Positions 28,757-40,379 of a stretch of 64,000 bases of DNA are shown here, in pieces (positions within the stretch are counted from its first letter, which is position 1; every line of letters starts with the position of its first letter). The stretch is taken from contig NZ_CP015839.1 of assembly GCF_001651805.1 (NCBI RefSeq), positions 4,774,001 through 4,838,000 on the forward strand. The letters are read 5' to 3'. The DNA is from Marinobacterium aestuarii. Its GTDB lineage: Bacteria; Pseudomonadota; Gammaproteobacteria; Pseudomonadales; Balneatricaceae. Position numbers and translations under genes: made by a program. The notes under the pieces were generated by a model. It worked only from the letters and a program-made list of their open reading frames with translations. It was not told the origin of the DNA and made no database searches.

Positions 28757-29319
28757 GGTTTGTAACCTGCATAACCTGTCGGTGAGCAGAGCCGAACACG
28801 TCCTATGAAATAGGTCGTCACCCGCACTTGTTCTGCCGCATCGCCCGTGAAGCTGATATTGCCATTCGGAGAGAGAGTGCCACGAGTAGGATCAAAGCTT
28901 ACGGCCATATTGGCGGGACTAGTCACCATCGATACGCCTGGGAAACGTTCATCCGTCACTATATATTGCTGGCCGTTCACACTGCAGCTGGCTTGACTGG
29001 CGACACTGCCGTTGCAGTCACAGGCCGCAAACGGGGCCGTATCGGTGATACCGTAACACCAGCCAGCCGTATTATTGAAATTCACCGCCACGTCCACATT
29101 ACGCTTGATGGATTCAGCCCGCGCGTACTGCAAGTCGGCATAGAGAGCCTGGGCCGCACCGGTTACGCGGTGGCGGTCAAAGACAGAATTGAATGACGGA
29201 ATACCCAAGGCTACAAAGACAGCGAGCACCACCAGAACCACGAGCAGCTCAATCAGAGTCACGCCCGCCAGATGATGCCTGAATTGCACAGTACGCATTC
29301 CTGAATTCTCACGCGCCAT
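28750..29319 (-). CDS. FimT/FimU-type (GspH) minor prepilin
   Basis: A GspH/FimT-family pseudopilin of about 189 residues with the cleavage site AG/VTLIELLVVLVVLAVFVALGIPSFNSV. It contains the block AAQALYADLQYARAESIKRNVDVAV typical of FimT/FimU/GspH, and four or more cysteines. Start choice is uncertain: ATG at 29319 (MARENS, AAGGA about 12 nt upstream) or 29298 (MRTVQF). The longer reading to 29523 overlaps pilE. First gene of the minor-pilin operon, divergent from pilE. Confidence 0.8.
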   Translation of the reverse strand: MARENSGMRTVQFRHHLAGVTLIELLVVLVVLAVFVALGIPSFNSVFDRHRVTGAAQALYADLQYARAESIKRNVDVAVNFNNTAGWCYGITDTAPFAACDCNGSVASQASCSVNGQQYIVTDERFPGVSMVTSPANMAVSFDPTRGTLSPNGNISFTGDAAEQVRVTTYFIGRVRLCSPTGYAGYKPC

Positions 29320-29391
29320 AGCTTGATAGATTCCTTCTGCTAGAGTGGTAGCATACTGCATGGTTAAGGATAGCAACTCGAGGGAAGTATA

Positions 29392-29793
29392 GTGAAGTAT
29401 TCGGCACGCGGCTTTACCCTGATTGAGCTGATGATTGTTATGGTCGTTATTGGCATCATCGCGATGTTTGCCTACCCGGCGTACCTGGATCAGGTGCGCA
29501 AGAGCCGCCGGGCCGAAGCGCAAAAAGTGCTTATGGCTGGCCAGATTGGTGAAGAGCGCTACCGCTCATACTTCAACACCTATGGCAACGCTACCAGCCT
29601 TGCCACCGAGAACCTGAATATGGGTACAGCAGACTTTTTCACCTTCGACATTGCTGTATCGCTGGCGTCGGCAGCCACACACTACACCCTCACAGCCACT
29701 GCCACTGGCGACCAAACCAAGGACTCAAACTGTGCCGTAATGACACTGGATCAAAGCAATGTCATGTCGCCTGCTGCCTGCTGGAAACGCTAG
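29392..29793 (+). CDS. pilE: PilE-like minor prepilin
   Basis: A 133-residue type IV prepilin with leader MKYSARG7/FTLIELMIVMVVIGIIAMFAYPAYLDQVRKSRRAEAQKVLM, the PilE signature in which YPAYLDQVRKSRR is highly conserved. A pair of cysteines near the C-terminus (NCAVMTLDQS...AACWKR) forms the expected D-loop. The start is GTG with GAGGGAAG upstream. In Pseudomonas aeruginosa pilE is codirectional with the minor pilin genes; here it is divergent. Confidence 0.9.
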   Translation: MKYSARGFTLIELMIVMVVIGIIAMFAYPAYLDQVRKSRRAEAQKVLMAGQIGEERYRSYFNTYGNATSLATENLNMGTADFFTFDIAVSLASAATHYTLTATATGDQTKDSNCAVMTLDQSNVMSPAACWKR

Positions 29794-29890
29794 CTGGCCG
29801 CTACACCACTACTAGGCGCATTGGTGCCCAGATAAACACCCCGCTCTCGCGCGTCCCTGCGCCCGCGGGATACCGTTCCTCCTGAACATA

Positions 29891-29920
29891 AAAAAACGCT
29901 GCATCAGCAGCGTTTTTTTT
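29891..29920. terminator. Bidirectional terminator between pilE and fkpB
   Basis: AAAAAACGCTGC (29891-29902) and GCAGCGTTTTTT (29907-29918) form a 12-bp stem with a 4-nt loop and T-runs on both strands. It serves convergent pilE (plus) and fkpB (minus). Confidence 0.92.
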
Positions 29921-29926
29921 GTGGGC

Positions 29927-30355
29927 TCAGGCGACCTGCAATATCTTCACATCGAACAGCAGTGTCTTGCCCGCCAGCGGGTGGTTGAAATCAATATGCA
30001 CCACCTGGTCATCGAATGACTTGACCACCCCCGGCAGGTCACCGCCGGGCTCCTTAAAGCTGACAACCAGCCCGGGTTCGAGCTCCATATCCTTGAATTG
30101 CGCCCGCGGCAGACGCTGTACGTTGGCGGGGCTCGGCATGCCGAAGGCCTTTTCCGGCACTATGGTGAAGGTCGATTCGGTGCCCTCGGCCAGCCCCATC
30201 AGCGGCTCCTCAAAGCCCGGCAGCAGGTTGCCGTCGCCCACGGTAAAGGTCGCAGGCTTGCTCTCGAAGTTGGAATCAACCAACTGGCCATCTTCCAGTT
30301 TGATGGCGAAATGCAGGGTCACGGTCGTACCGGGCCCGATTGTCTTGTCACTCAT
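29927..30355 (-). CDS. fkpB: FKBP-type peptidyl-prolyl isomerase (SlpA/FkpB)
   Basis: A 142-residue FKBP-fold prolyl isomerase of the SlyD/SlpA group. The FKBP core (VTLHFAIKLEDGQLVDSNFESKPATFTVGDGNLLPGFEEPLMGLAEG) is followed by an inserted flap (GMPSPANVQRLPRAQF) and the closing HIDFNHPLAGKTLLFDVKIL. It probably assists folding in the cytoplasm. It follows lspA with a 13-nt gap as last gene of ribF-ileS-lspA-fkpB. In many relatives ispH comes next, but here it does not. Confidence 0.93.
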   Translation of the reverse strand: MSDKTIGPGTTVTLHFAIKLEDGQLVDSNFESKPATFTVGDGNLLPGFEEPLMGLAEGTESTFTIVPEKAFGMPSPANVQRLPRAQFKDMELEPGLVVSFKEPGGDLPGVVKSFDDQVVHIDFNHPLAGKTLLFDVKILQVA

Positions 30356-30368
30356 GCAAGGCTCTCAT

Positions 30369-30896
30369 TTAGTTCCGGGAGCGGCTCTTCTCGAAGAACA
30401 GCGTATCGATAATCAGCAGCACGGCGCCCAGGGTAATGGCGCTGTCGGCCAGATTGAAAGCGGGGAAGTAGTAACCGGCGTAATGCAGCGAGATAAAGTC
30501 CACTACATGGCCCAGCACTACCCGATCATAGAGGTTGCCCAGGGCACCACCCAGCAGCAGCGCCAGGCCCATGCCAAGCCACCAGTGCACCCGGGAGGTG
30601 CGCTTTAGCCAGACGACCAGCGCCACGCTCACCACCAGTGCGACCAGTGCAAAGAACCAGCGCTGCCAGCCACCGGCATCCGCCAGAAAGCTGAAGGCGG
30701 CACCGCGGTTGTAGAGCAGCGTGAGGTCGAACACCGATATCACCGGATTGGGGATGCCGTAGTCCAGTGTCGTCTCGGCGAGCCATTTACTGCCCTGATC
30801 CAGGGCTGCAACGAGCACCGACAACCAGAGCCAGACCAGCGAAGAGCCCGGCAGTGCCGGCTCTTCTATACGCTGTGAACTGCGTTTCATGGTCAT
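30369..30896 (-). CDS. lspA: Lipoprotein signal peptidase (signal peptidase II)
   Basis: A 175-residue inner-membrane aspartic protease that removes signal peptides from prolipoproteins such as BamD. Four helices are seen. The catalytic aspartates are in LGGALGNLYDRVVLGHVVDFIS and YFPAFNLADSAITLG. The start overlaps the ileS stop by one base (TGATG), so translation is coupled. Confidence 0.95.
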   Translation of the reverse strand: MTMKRSSQRIEEPALPGSSLVWLWLSVLVAALDQGSKWLAETTLDYGIPNPVISVFDLTLLYNRGAAFSFLADAGGWQRWFFALVALVVSVALVVWLKRTSRVHWWLGMGLALLLGGALGNLYDRVVLGHVVDFISLHYAGYYFPAFNLADSAITLGAVLLIIDTLFFEKSRSRN

Positions 30897-33712
30897 CAGG
30901 CGTAGTGGCGGGTTTCGCCAGCACCATCGACGTTATCGACGCAGCGCTCGCACAGCTGCGGATGTGCCGCATGACCGCCAATATCTTCGCGGTGATGCCA
31001 GCAGCGGCCGCACTTGGCGTGGGCCGAAACACCAATCGCCACTTTCAGTCCCTTGATCTCGGTGGCGCGGGCATCGGTGCCTTCAGACAAGGGTGCCAGC
31101 GCGGCCTTGGAGGTAATGAGCACAAAGCGCAGCTCATCGCCCAAGCGCGCCAGATCCGCCTGCAGGCTTTCATCGGCGTAGAGAGTGACTTCCGCCGCCA
31201 GAGAGGCCTTCACCAACTTCTCGTTACGGGCATCTTCCAGGCACTTGTTAACGGCATTCTTGACGCCCAGCACCCGGCTCCAGAAATCCGCCCCAAAGGC
31301 ATCATCGGCCGGCAGGGTAAAGAGGCCCTGGTACCAGGTGGTCAGGAAGACACTGTCTTCGCGCTCGCCCGGCAGCACTTCGTGAATCTCTTCAGCGGTA
31401 AAACTCAGGATAGGTGCGATCCAGCGCGTCAGGGCTTCGGCGATATGATAGAGCGCAGTCTGGCAGGAACGCCGCGCCAGACTGTCGGCCTGGGTGGTGT
31501 ACTGGCGATCCTTGATGATATCGAGGTAAAAGCCACCCAGCTCCTGGGCGCAGAAGTGATGCACCTGCTGATAGACATCCAGGAAGCGGTAGCTGTCGTA
31601 AGCCGCCGTGATCTTCTGCTGCAGACGGTAGGCCGCGTCCACAGCCCAGCGGTCCAGTGCCAGCATGTCTTCGGGCGCCACGCTGTCACGGGCCGGCTCA
31701 AAGCCATTCAGGTTAGCCAGCAGGAAACGAGCGGTATTGCGAATGCGACGATAGGCATCGGAGGTACGCTGCAAAATCTGCTTGGACACAGCCATTTCGC
31801 CGGAGTAATCCGTAGCCGAGACCCACAGGCGCAGAATGTCGGCACCCAAAGTATCGGTGACTTCCTGCGGTGCAATCACGTTGCCCAGGGACTTGGACAT
31901 CTTGTAGCCCTTTTCGTCTACCGTGAAGCCATGGGTCAGCACCTGCTTGTAGGGTGCACAGCCATTGATGGCGATAGAGGTTTTCAGGGACGACTGGAAC
32001 CAGCCACGGTGCTGATCCGAGCCTTCGAGGTACAGGTCGGCCGGGAAACGCAGCTCGCTGCGCTCACGCAGCACTGCCTGGTGCGTTACGCCTGAGTCGA
32101 ACCAGACATCCAGCGTATCGGTGACCTTGTCGTACTGATCGGCATCAGCGCCCAGCAGGCTAGCCGCATCCAGTTCGAACCAGGCATCGATACCGCCCTG
32201 ATCGATGGCCGTGGCGATCTGTTCGATCAGACCCGAGGTATTGGGGTGTAGCTCACCGGTCTGTTTGTGGGTAAAGACGGTGATAGGCACGCCCCAGGTA
32301 CGCTGGCGCGAGACACACCAGTCCGGGCTCTGCTCGACCATGGCCTCGATGCGGTTCTGGCCCCACTCGGGGAACCAGCTCACACCCTTGATGGCTTCGA
32401 GTGCCTGAGTCTTGAGCCCCTTCTCGTCCATGGAAATGAACCACTGCGGCGTGGCGCGGTAGATCAGCGGCGTCTTGGTGCGCCAGCAATGCGGGTAGCT
32501 GTGCTCAAAGCGTTTCAGATGTACCAGCTTGCCTTCACGCTCCAGCGCTTCGACCACGGGACCATCCGCCTTGTAGACGTGAATACCGGCAAACTCGCCG
32601 GTGGCATCGGTGTAGGTGCCGTTGGCCTGCACGCGATTGAGCGTGCCCAGGCCATACTGCTGGCCAACCACAAAGTCTTCCACGCCGTGATCGGGCGCGG
32701 TATGTACGGCGCCGGTACCGGCATCAGTGGTGACATGATCACCCAGAATCACTGGCACTTGCTTGTCGTAGAACGGGTGCGCCAGCGCCATGTGCTCCAG
32801 CGCAGTACCGCTGCAGGTTCCCAGTACTGTGTAGGGCTCGATACCCCAGCGCGCCATCACCTCGTCAACCATGTCAGCGGCAACTACAACGCGCTCGGCA
32901 CCCTGATTGATATCCACCTGCACCAGGGCGTAATCCAGCTCGGCGTTCAGCGACACCGCCTGGTTGGCGGGAATGGTCCAGGGCGTGGTGGTCCAGATCA
33001 CCACCGACAGCGGCCCCTCACCCGCAGGATTTCCAAACTGGGCATTGGCCGCAGCCTGATCGGCAAAGGTGAAGCGGATGTCGATCGCCGTGGAGGTCTT
33101 GTTCTGGTATTCAACCTCGGCCTCAGCCAAAGCAGATTGACCCACCACACTCCAGTACACCGGTTTGTAACCCTTGACCAGATGACCGTTCTCGATGATC
33201 TTGCCCAGCGCCCGCACTATGTTGGCTTCGGTGTCGAAGTTCATCGTCAGGTAGGGATTTTCCCAGTCACCCACCACACCCAGACGGATGAAGTCGGCTT
33301 TCTGCCCGGCGACCTGTTCGGCGGCGTATTCACGGCATTTCTGCCGAAACTCGCTATAGGGCACCTTGTCACCGGCGCGGCCGATCAGGGTTTCAACCTT
33401 GTGTTCGATAGGCAGACCATGACAGTCCCAGCCCGGCACGTAGGGCGCATCAAAGCCCGACAGCGTCTTGGCCTTGACGATCATGTCCTTGATCACCTTG
33501 TTGACCGCATGACCGATATGAATATTGCCGTTGGCGTAGGGAGGGCCATCATGCAGGATGAACTGCTCACGTCCCTTGCCCGCTTCGCGCAGTTTGGCGT
33601 AGAGGTCGATTTCGGCCCATCGCGCCAGGCGCGCCGGCTCACGCTGCGGCAGGTTGCCACGCATCGGGAAAGCCGAATCCGGCAGGTTCAGTGTCGCTTT
33701 ATAATCGGTCAT
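30896..33712 (-). CDS. ileS: Isoleucyl-tRNA synthetase
   Basis: A 938-residue class Ia aminoacyl-tRNA synthetase. The HIGH signature is in [19 protein letters not shown] (about 58-76), KMSKS is in [15 protein letters not shown] (about 600), and the C-terminal zinc site is [12 protein letters not shown]...LCERC. The size matches E. coli IleS. The ATG at 33712 ([21 protein letters not shown]) matches the family; the extra residues upstream do not. The next gene upstream, ribF, ends 26 nt away. Confidence 0.97.
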   Translation of the reverse strand: MTDYKATLNLPDSAFPMRGNLPQREPARLARWAEIDLYAKLREAGKGREQFILHDGPPYANGNIHIGHAVNKVIKDMIVKAKTLSGFDAPYVPGWDCHGLPIEHKVETLIGRAGDKVPYSEFRQKCREYAAEQVAGQKADFIRLGVVGDWENPYLTMNFDTEANIVRALGKIIENGHLVKGYKPVYWSVVGQSALAEAEVEYQNKTSTAIDIRFTFADQAAANAQFGNPAGEGPLSVVIWTTTPWTIPANQAVSLNAELDYALVQVDINQGAERVVVAADMVDEVMARWGIEPYTVLGTCSGTALEHMALAHPFYDKQVPVILGDHVTTDAGTGAVHTAPDHGVEDFVVGQQYGLGTLNRVQANGTYTDATGEFAGIHVYKADGPVVEALEREGKLVHLKRFEHSYPHCWRTKTPLIYRATPQWFISMDEKGLKTQALEAIKGVSWFPEWGQNRIEAMVEQSPDWCVSRQRTWGVPITVFTHKQTGELHPNTSGLIEQIATAIDQGGIDAWFELDAASLLGADADQYDKVTDTLDVWFDSGVTHQAVLRERSELRFPADLYLEGSDQHRGWFQSSLKTSIAINGCAPYKQVLTHGFTVDEKGYKMSKSLGNVIAPQEVTDTLGADILRLWVSATDYSGEMAVSKQILQRTSDAYRRIRNTARFLLANLNGFEPARDSVAPEDMLALDRWAVDAAYRLQQKITAAYDSYRFLDVYQQVHHFCAQELGGFYLDIIKDRQYTTQADSLARRSCQTALYHIAEALTRWIAPILSFTAEEIHEVLPGEREDSVFLTTWYQGLFTLPADDAFGADFWSRVLGVKNAVNKCLEDARNEKLVKASLAAEVTLYADESLQADLARLGDELRFVLITSKAALAPLSEGTDARATEIKGLKVAIGVSAHAKCGRCWHHREDIGGHAAHPQLCERCVDNVDGAGETRHYA

Positions 33713-33737
33713 GTCAGTCGCTTTGAGGTTATGGGTC

Positions 33738-34664
33738 TTAACAGGCCAATAGCGCCCGGGCCACATCAATATCGTTGAAAATCTGCTGTTTCAGCTGTTC
33801 CAGGCCATCGAACTTGCGCTCTTCACGAATGAAGGCGGCAAATTCAACGCTGAGCAGCTGACCATAAAGATCACCCTTAAAATCAAACAGATGTGCTTCC
33901 AGCACAGGCTGAGTGCCGTTGACGGTCGGGCGCATGCCAATGTTGGCCACCCCCGGAATCAGGCGGCCATCGTCCAGCTGTGCTCGCACGGCATAGACAC
34001 CCCGCAGCGGCGCGGCAAAACGGTGCATGCGCACGTTCGCCGTCGGCACACCCAGGGTTCTGCCCAGCTGCTGTCCCAGCATGACCCGTCCGCTGATGCG
34101 ATAGCGCCGCCCCAGCAAGCGCTCGGCCAGATCCAGGTCATTGAGCGTCAGCGCCTGGCGCACCCGGGTACTGCTGACGCGCTCGCCATCAACCAGACAG
34201 GTGCTGGTGTTTTCAACCGAGAAGCCCTGGGTTGCCCCCACTGCACGCAGCATGGCGTAGTCGCCGGCCCGGTCGCAGCCAAAGCGGAAATCATCGCCCA
34301 CCACAAAGTGGCGCACCGCCAGCCCTTCCAGCAGCAGCGCTTCGATGAAGCTTGCGGCCGGCAAGCTGCGCAGACGCTCGTTGAAGGTCAGGCACAGCAC
34401 CCGATCCAGCCCCTGGTCACGCAGCAGGCGTACTTTTTCATCAAACCGAGTGAGACGCGCCGGCGCATCCTGGCCTGCAAAAAACTCGCGCGGCTGCGGC
34501 TCGAAGATAATCGCCACGGTGGGCAAACCCAGTTCGCGCCCCTTGGCCTTTACCTGTTCCAGCACCTTGACATGCCCGAGGTGCACGCCATCGAAATTGC
34601 CGATGGTCGCTACGCACACCCGATGCTTGTCGCGCAGATTATGTAATCCCCGGATCAATTCCAT
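33738..34664 (-). CDS. ribF: Bifunctional riboflavin kinase / FAD synthetase
   Basis: A 308-residue enzyme converting riboflavin to FMN and FAD. The N-terminal adenylyltransferase domain has [11 protein letters not shown] (about 21-31), and the C-terminal kinase domain has [24 protein letters not shown]. The usual ATG is at 34664, with an in-frame TTG codon just before it. No clear Shine-Dalgarno is visible. It is followed closely by ileS, the conserved gammaproteobacterial order. Confidence 0.96.
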   Translation of the reverse strand: MELIRGLHNLRDKHRVCVATIGNFDGVHLGHVKVLEQVKAKGRELGLPTVAIIFEPQPREFFAGQDAPARLTRFDEKVRLLRDQGLDRVLCLTFNERLRSLPAASFIEALLLEGLAVRHFVVGDDFRFGCDRAGDYAMLRAVGATQGFSVENTSTCLVDGERVSSTRVRQALTLNDLDLAERLLGRRYRISGRVMLGQQLGRTLGVPTANVRMHRFAAPLRGVYAVRAQLDDGRLIPGVANIGMRPTVNGTQPVLEAHLFDFKGDLYGQLLSVEFAAFIREERKFDGLEQLKQQIFNDIDVARALLAC

Positions 34665-34760
34665 CAAATGCTAGCCACAGCCTGAAAATAAACCGCAGAA
34701 TTATAACGCAGATGCAGCGCAACGAGTACCGCAGTGCCACAAGAAGCTATAACAAGGCCA

Positions 34761-36323
34761 TCAGGCGCGCAGATGGCGCAGACGCAAGCCCGTCAGCAGC
34801 AGCACCGCCGCATAGGCCCCAGCCCCGAGCAGTACCAGTAACGACATCTGCCAGACGCGATCCACCAGCCCCCAGTCGAACCACTGCACCACCGCAGGAC
34901 TGAGATAGAGCAGCAACGCGACCATCACCAGATTGGCACTGCCCAGACGCAGCAGCCAGAGCCCCCAGCCGGGTTGCCAGTGGAATACACCTTCGCGCAG
35001 CAAGCCACGCAGCAGCAGCCCCGCATTGAGAAACGCCGACAGCGTCGTAGCCAGCGCCAGGCCGACATGAGCCAGCGGCCAGATCAGTATCAGGTTCAGC
35101 ACCATATTCACCGCCATCGCTATCACAGCAATGCGCACCGGTGTGCGGGTGTCCTGCCGCGCGAAAAAGCCCGGCGCCAATACCTTGATCAGCATGAACG
35201 CCAGCACGCCACAGCCGTAGGCTTGCAGGCTGCCCGACGCCATATCGACATCACGTTCGGTCAGGGCGCCGTAATGAAACAGGGTGATCAGCAAGGGCTC
35301 TGCCAGCAAGACCAGCGCCAGCGCCGCCGGCAGACCGATCAACAGCACCATGCGCAGTGCCCAGTCCAGCGTATGGGAGAATTGATCCAGGGATTTTTCA
35401 GCATGCTTGCGCGACAGCGCCGGCAATATCACCGTCGCAATGGCAATGCCGAACACCCCCAGCGGCAGCTCGGACAGGCGATCCGAGTAATACAGCCAGG
35501 ACACGCTGCCCATTTGCAGAAAGGACGCCAGCACCGTATCCAGCAACAAATTGACCTGCGCCACAGACACCCCAAACAGCGCCGGCAGCATCAGCGTCAT
35601 GATCTTCTTCACACCCGGATGACTGAAATCCACCACAGGGCCCGGCAACAAGCGAATGCGCCACAAAAAAGGCAGCTGAAATGCCAGCTGCACGAAGCCC
35701 GCCACCAGTACGCCCCAGGCCAGTGCGAAAACCGGCCGCTCAAACCATTCACTGAACAGCAGCGTGGCACCAATCAGACAGAGGTTCAGCAGCACCGGCG
35801 TAAAGGCCGGCACCGCGAAGCGCTCATAGCTGTTGAGAATAGCCCCGGCAAAGGCCGTCATGGAGATCAGCCCCAGGTACGGGAAGGTGATACGCAGCAT
35901 TTCCGACGCCAGCTCGTAGCGCTCGCTGTCGTGCATATAGAAACCGGGCGCAAAGATCGCCGTCAGCACGGGAGCTGCCACCACCGACAGCACCGTTATG
36001 CAGATCAGCACCGAACCCAGACTGCCCGCCACCCGCGCCACCAGTAGCTGCACATCAAACAGCGTGCGCTGGGTACGATACTCGGACAGCACGGGGACAA
36101 AGGCCTGAGAAAAGGCACCCTCGGCAAAGAGCCTGCGCAGAAAATTGGGAATCTTGAAAGCAACGAAAAAGGCATCGGCACTGCCGGAGGCCCCAAAATG
36201 GCTCGCCACCACCACATCACGCACCAGACCCAGGATGCGCGATAACAATGTCATCAACCCAACCAGACCGCTGGAGCGCAGCAAACCCGCACTCTTTCTG
36301 GTTTCTCTACCCTCGTCTGCCAC
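34761..36323 (-). CDS. murJ: Lipid II flippase MurJ (MviN)
   Basis: A 520-residue MOP-superfamily flippase with fourteen helices that moves lipid II across the inner membrane. The N-terminal block SSGLVGLMTLLSRILGLVRDVVVASHFGASGSADAFFVAFKIPNFLRRLFAEGAFSQAFVPVLSEYR is diagnostic. The start is taken as GTG at 36323 (then ADEGRETRKSAG), preceded by TAGGGAT. A TTG at 36338 is the longer alternative. rpsT is divergent upstream, as in Pseudomonas. Confidence 0.96.
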   Translation of the reverse strand: MADEGRETRKSAGLLRSSGLVGLMTLLSRILGLVRDVVVASHFGASGSADAFFVAFKIPNFLRRLFAEGAFSQAFVPVLSEYRTQRTLFDVQLLVARVAGSLGSVLICITVLSVVAAPVLTAIFAPGFYMHDSERYELASEMLRITFPYLGLISMTAFAGAILNSYERFAVPAFTPVLLNLCLIGATLLFSEWFERPVFALAWGVLVAGFVQLAFQLPFLWRIRLLPGPVVDFSHPGVKKIMTLMLPALFGVSVAQVNLLLDTVLASFLQMGSVSWLYYSDRLSELPLGVFGIAIATVILPALSRKHAEKSLDQFSHTLDWALRMVLLIGLPAALALVLLAEPLLITLFHYGALTERDVDMASGSLQAYGCGVLAFMLIKVLAPGFFARQDTRTPVRIAVIAMAVNMVLNLILIWPLAHVGLALATTLSAFLNAGLLLRGLLREGVFHWQPGWGLWLLRLGSANLVMVALLLYLSPAVVQWFDWGLVDRVWQMSLLVLLGAGAYAAVLLLTGLRLRHLRA

Positions 36324-36402
36324 GATCCCTATCCCCAAGCTGCAAGGCGCTGTACAATGCGCTGCATCTTACTGCGTCGTAGATAATAATTCCGCTACTT
36401 TA

Positions 36403-36431
36403 TTGACAGTCTCACGTCAAACAGGAATAAT
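36403..36431 (+). promoter_or_regulatory. Promoter of rpsT
   Basis: TTGACA (36403-36408), 17-bp spacer, AATAAT (36426-36431). The -35 is perfect. The start codon of rpsT lies 66 nt further on, leaving a short leader in which S20 autoregulation would act in E. coli. Confidence 0.75.
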
Positions 36432-36496
36432 CTCGCGTCTCAATTTTCGGCGTTTACTGCCGATGATTTTCCAAACAACTTTGAAGGAGCCGGACT

Positions 36497-36775
36497 GTGG
36501 CAAATTCCGCAGGATCTCGTAAACGCGCTCGCCAGTCGGAGAAGCGTCGCCAGCATAACGCTAGCCTGCGCTCCATGGTGCGTACTTACATCAAGAAAGT
36601 CGTTAAAGCGATCGACAGTGGCGACAAGGCCACAGCTGAAGGCGCGTTCAAAACCGCCCAGCCGATCATGGACGGCTCTGTAAACAAGGGTCTGTTCAAC
36701 AAGAACCAGATCGCTCGCACCAAGAGCCGCCTGAACGCACGCATCAAGGCACTGGGCGAAACACCAGCCGCCTGA
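36497..36775 (+). CDS. rpsT: 30S ribosomal protein S20
   Basis: A 92-residue basic helical protein (MANSAGSRKRARQSEKRRQHNASLRSMVRTYIKKVVKAIDSGD...KNQIARTKSRLNARIKALGE), a full match to the S20 family. The start codon is GTG, preceded by AAGGAG at 9 nt. A rare start codon is used in E. coli rpsT too (TTG), where it limits expression. It is monocistronic with its own promoter and terminator. Confidence 0.97.
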   Translation: MANSAGSRKRARQSEKRRQHNASLRSMVRTYIKKVVKAIDSGDKATAEGAFKTAQPIMDGSVNKGLFNKNQIARTKSRLNARIKALGETPAA

Positions 36776-36805
36776 TGTACCGCAGGGCCCATAAAGCCCT
36801 GCCAC

Positions 36806-36834
36806 AAAAAAACCGGCCAAGGCCGGTTTTTTTT
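36806..36834 (+). terminator. Terminator after rpsT
   Basis: AAAAAAACCGGCC and GGCCGGTTTTTTT form a 13-bp stem with a two-base loop, followed by T residues. It lies 30 nt past the rpsT stop. Confidence 0.92.
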
Positions 36835-36922
36835 ATGTCTGCAATCCGCGATATAGAGACCGCACACGCTCACACTACTCGCAATACTCGCCCCGACCAG
36901 CAGGGCCCGACGACCAGCCCCA

Positions 36923-38047
36923 TCAGGCCAGCGCCAGGTTATCGCGATGTACCAGCTCCACCTCAGCCATATAACCGAGCAACGACTCGATCATTGAGCT
37001 TGGCTTGCCGATCAGCTTGCGCGCATCTTCAGCACCGTAATTCGCCAGCCCGCGCGCGATGATCAGCCCCTGCTCATCCTGCAGAACCACCATCTCGCCG
37101 CGCGAGAAATTCCCGGACAGACTGCGCACACCGGCCGGCAACAAGCTTTTACCGCGCTCACGCAACGCCGCCACAGCACCCGCATCCAGCACCAGAGTGC
37201 CACGCGCCTGCAAATGCCCCGCAATCCACTGCTTGCGCGCAGCCTCAGGACTGCGCTCAGGCACCAGCAGCGTGCCCACAGCATCACCCGCCTTGAGCCG
37301 CAGCAGCACATCCGGCTCACGCCCACTGGCAATGACTGTCACGGCACCACTGCGCGCCGCCAGGCGCGCAGCGCGCACCTTGGTCGCCATACCACCGCGA
37401 CCCAGCTTGCCACCACCACCAGCCATGGCGATCAGCGCATCATCCTCTGCCCGCGCTTCGGATACAAAGGCCGCACCGGGATTGGAGCGCGGATCAGCCT
37501 CAAACAGCCCCAGCTGATCCGTCAGCAGAATCAGCCCATCCGCCTCAATCAGGTTGACCACCAGAGCACCGAGCGTATCGTTATCCCCAAAGCGGATCTC
37601 ATCGGTAACGACAGTGTCATTCTCGTTCACCACCGGCACCACACCCAGGCGAATCAGCTCACCCAGGGCCGCGCGGGCATTGAGATAACGCCGCCGATTG
37701 GACAGATCTTCATGCGTCAGCAAAATTTGCGCCGTGTGAGTGCCGTGGCGCTGGAAATTAGCCTCATAGGCCTGCACCAGCCCCATCTGACCAATGGCCG
37801 CCGCGGCCTGCAAACGGTACATTTCGTGCGGGCGGTTAGCCCACCCCAGACGCGACATACCCTCAGCAACCGCGCCCGAGGACACCAGCAATACTTCCAT
37901 GCCTGCAGCACGCAGAGCGGCCAGCTGATCAACCCAGCGAGAAATCGCCTCCTGATCAAGCCCGCGACCGTCATTGGTCAGCAGCGCGCTACCGATCTTT
38001 ACGACCCAGCGCCCGCCCGTTTTCAGCCTGTTCCTACCCGTGGACAC
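36923..38047 (-). CDS. proB: Glutamate 5-kinase
   Basis: A 374-residue enzyme catalysing the first step of proline synthesis. The amino-acid kinase domain shows [66 protein letters not shown] and [23 protein letters not shown]-terminal PUA domain covers about residues 280-365. The start is GTG (38047), with AGAGG upstream. It follows obg with a 22-nt gap. Confidence 0.96.
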   Translation of the reverse strand: MSTGRNRLKTGGRWVVKIGSALLTNDGRGLDQEAISRWVDQLAALRAAGMEVLLVSSGAVAEGMSRLGWANRPHEMYRLQAAAAIGQMGLVQAYEANFQRHGTHTAQILLTHEDLSNRRRYLNARAALGELIRLGVVPVVNENDTVVTDEIRFGDNDTLGALVVNLIEADGLILLTDQLGLFEADPRSNPGAAFVSEARAEDDALIAMAGGGGKLGRGGMATKVRAARLAARSGAVTVIASGREPDVLLRLKAGDAVGTLLVPERSPEAARKQWIAGHLQARGTLVLDAGAVAALRERGKSLLPAGVRSLSGNFSRGEMVVLQDEQGLIIARGLANYGAEDARKLIGKPSSMIESLLGYMAEVELVHRDNLALA

Positions 38048-38069
38048 CCGTGAATCCTCTAACTAGTTA

Positions 38070-39284
<1,215 letters not shown>

Positions 39285-39445
39285 TCAGGATCCTGCACTG
39301 AATATAGCGCGAACACTGCCCGAATAGCCTCACACACACGACACCACGCACAACCGCGAGCCTCAACAGGCCCGAGACCCGGCGCCGTCATGAATGACGC
39401 AACCGCCGCTTTGCACATGCAAATACAGTAAATCACAGCCCTATA

Positions 39446-39478
39446 CGAAAAAAGCCCCGCACAGGCGGAGCTTTTTCG
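39446..39478 (-). terminator. Terminator after rpmA
   Basis: On the minus strand AAAAAGCTCCGC and GCGGGGCTTTTTT pair around CTGT with one mismatch, ending in a T-run. It lies 17 nt past the rpmA stop and separates rplU-rpmA from obg-proB. Confidence 0.75.
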
Positions 39479-39494
39479 AACATCAAAGTGCGCT

Positions 39495-39752
39495 TCAGGC
39501 AGGTACGATACTGATGTACTTACGCTTCTTTTCGCCTTTGATTTCAAATTTTACTACGCCATCCGCTTTCGCGAACAGAGTGTGGTCCTTGCCCAGACCA
39601 ACATTGGTGCCGGCATGGAACTTGGTGCCACGCTGACGAACCAGGATGTTACCTGCAGCAACAACCTGACCACCGTAGCGCTTCACACCAAGGCGTTTCG
39701 ATTCTGAGTCGCGACCGTTACGAGTCGAGCCACCAGCTTTCTTATGAGCCAT
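39495..39752 (-). CDS. rpmA: 50S ribosomal protein L27
   Basis: An 85-residue ribosomal protein with the canonical N-terminus [31 protein letters not shown], which reaches the peptidyl-transferase centre. It follows rplU by 25 nt. Full length, no anomalies. Confidence 0.98.
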   Translation of the reverse strand: MAHKKAGGSTRNGRDSESKRLGVKRYGGQVVAAGNILVRQRGTKFHAGTNVGLGKDHTLFAKADGVVKFEIKGEKKRKYISIVPA

Positions 39753-39777
39753 TTTCTATCTCCTGATCTGGGTTGCG

Positions 39778-40089
39778 TTAAGCACTGATGCCAGTGATCT
39801 TCACTTCAGTGAACGACTGACGGTGACCCTGACGCTTCATGTGGTGCTTACGACGCTTGAACTTCAGGATGGTCACTTTCTTGCCACGGCCGTGCTCAAC
39901 AACTTCAGCAGTTACCTTGGCACCATCAACAACCGGCGCACCTATTTTGATGTCATCACCGGCGCCAACCAGCAGCACACGGTCAAATTCTACATTGGAA
40001 CCCAGTTCTGCAGGCAGCTTCTCGAGCCGTACAGTCTGTCCTTCCTGAACGCGGTACTGCTTACCACCGCTAACGATTACTGCGTACAT
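39778..40089 (-). CDS. rplU: 50S ribosomal protein L21
   Basis: A 103-residue protein matching L21 throughout ([26 protein letters not shown]...[30 protein letters not shown]). It is the first gene of rplU-rpmA and is transcribed from the promoter at 40195-40223, leaving a leader of about 105 nt with a small palindrome (CCCTATGATAGGG). Confidence 0.98.
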   Translation of the reverse strand: MYAVIVSGGKQYRVQEGQTVRLEKLPAELGSNVEFDRVLLVGAGDDIKIGAPVVDGAKVTAEVVEHGRGKKVTILKFKRRKHHMKRQGHRQSFTEVKITGISA

Positions 40090-40194
40090 TTCTCTCTCCA
40101 GGTCATGCCCATCCGGCTACTGTTGAATAACAACCTACTTCTAAGGGCGGAACCCTATGATAGGGAGCAAATTTGGATGAGCTCAGGGCGGGGG

Positions 40195-40223
40195 ATTCTA
40201 TAGTAAAGACACCTCAAACTCAA
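40195..40223 (-). promoter_or_regulatory. Promoter of rplU-rpmA
   Basis: The minus strand reads TTGAGT (40218-40223), 17-bp spacer, TAGAAT (40195-40200), followed by a GC-rich discriminator (CCCCCGCCC). This fits a stringently controlled ribosomal protein promoter. Confidence 0.7.
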
Positions 40224-40312
40224 GCCCGACGGCCGCGAATTATAGCGCCCGCCAGCAAAGCGTAACCTGGGGCCCCAAGGCCGGCGTCCGAGGCCATTAG
40301 ACTGGCACTTTC

Positions 40313-40341
40313 TTGACACCCTTGCAGGCACCCCCTAGCAT
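40313..40341 (+). promoter_or_regulatory. Promoter of ispB
   Basis: TTGACA (40313-40318), 17-bp spacer, TAGCAT (40336-40341), 38 nt before the ispB start. It lies back to back with the rplU promoter. Confidence 0.7.
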
Positions 40342-40379
40342 GCGCGCTTATCATTCGTACAGCCGACGACCCTCCCCAC

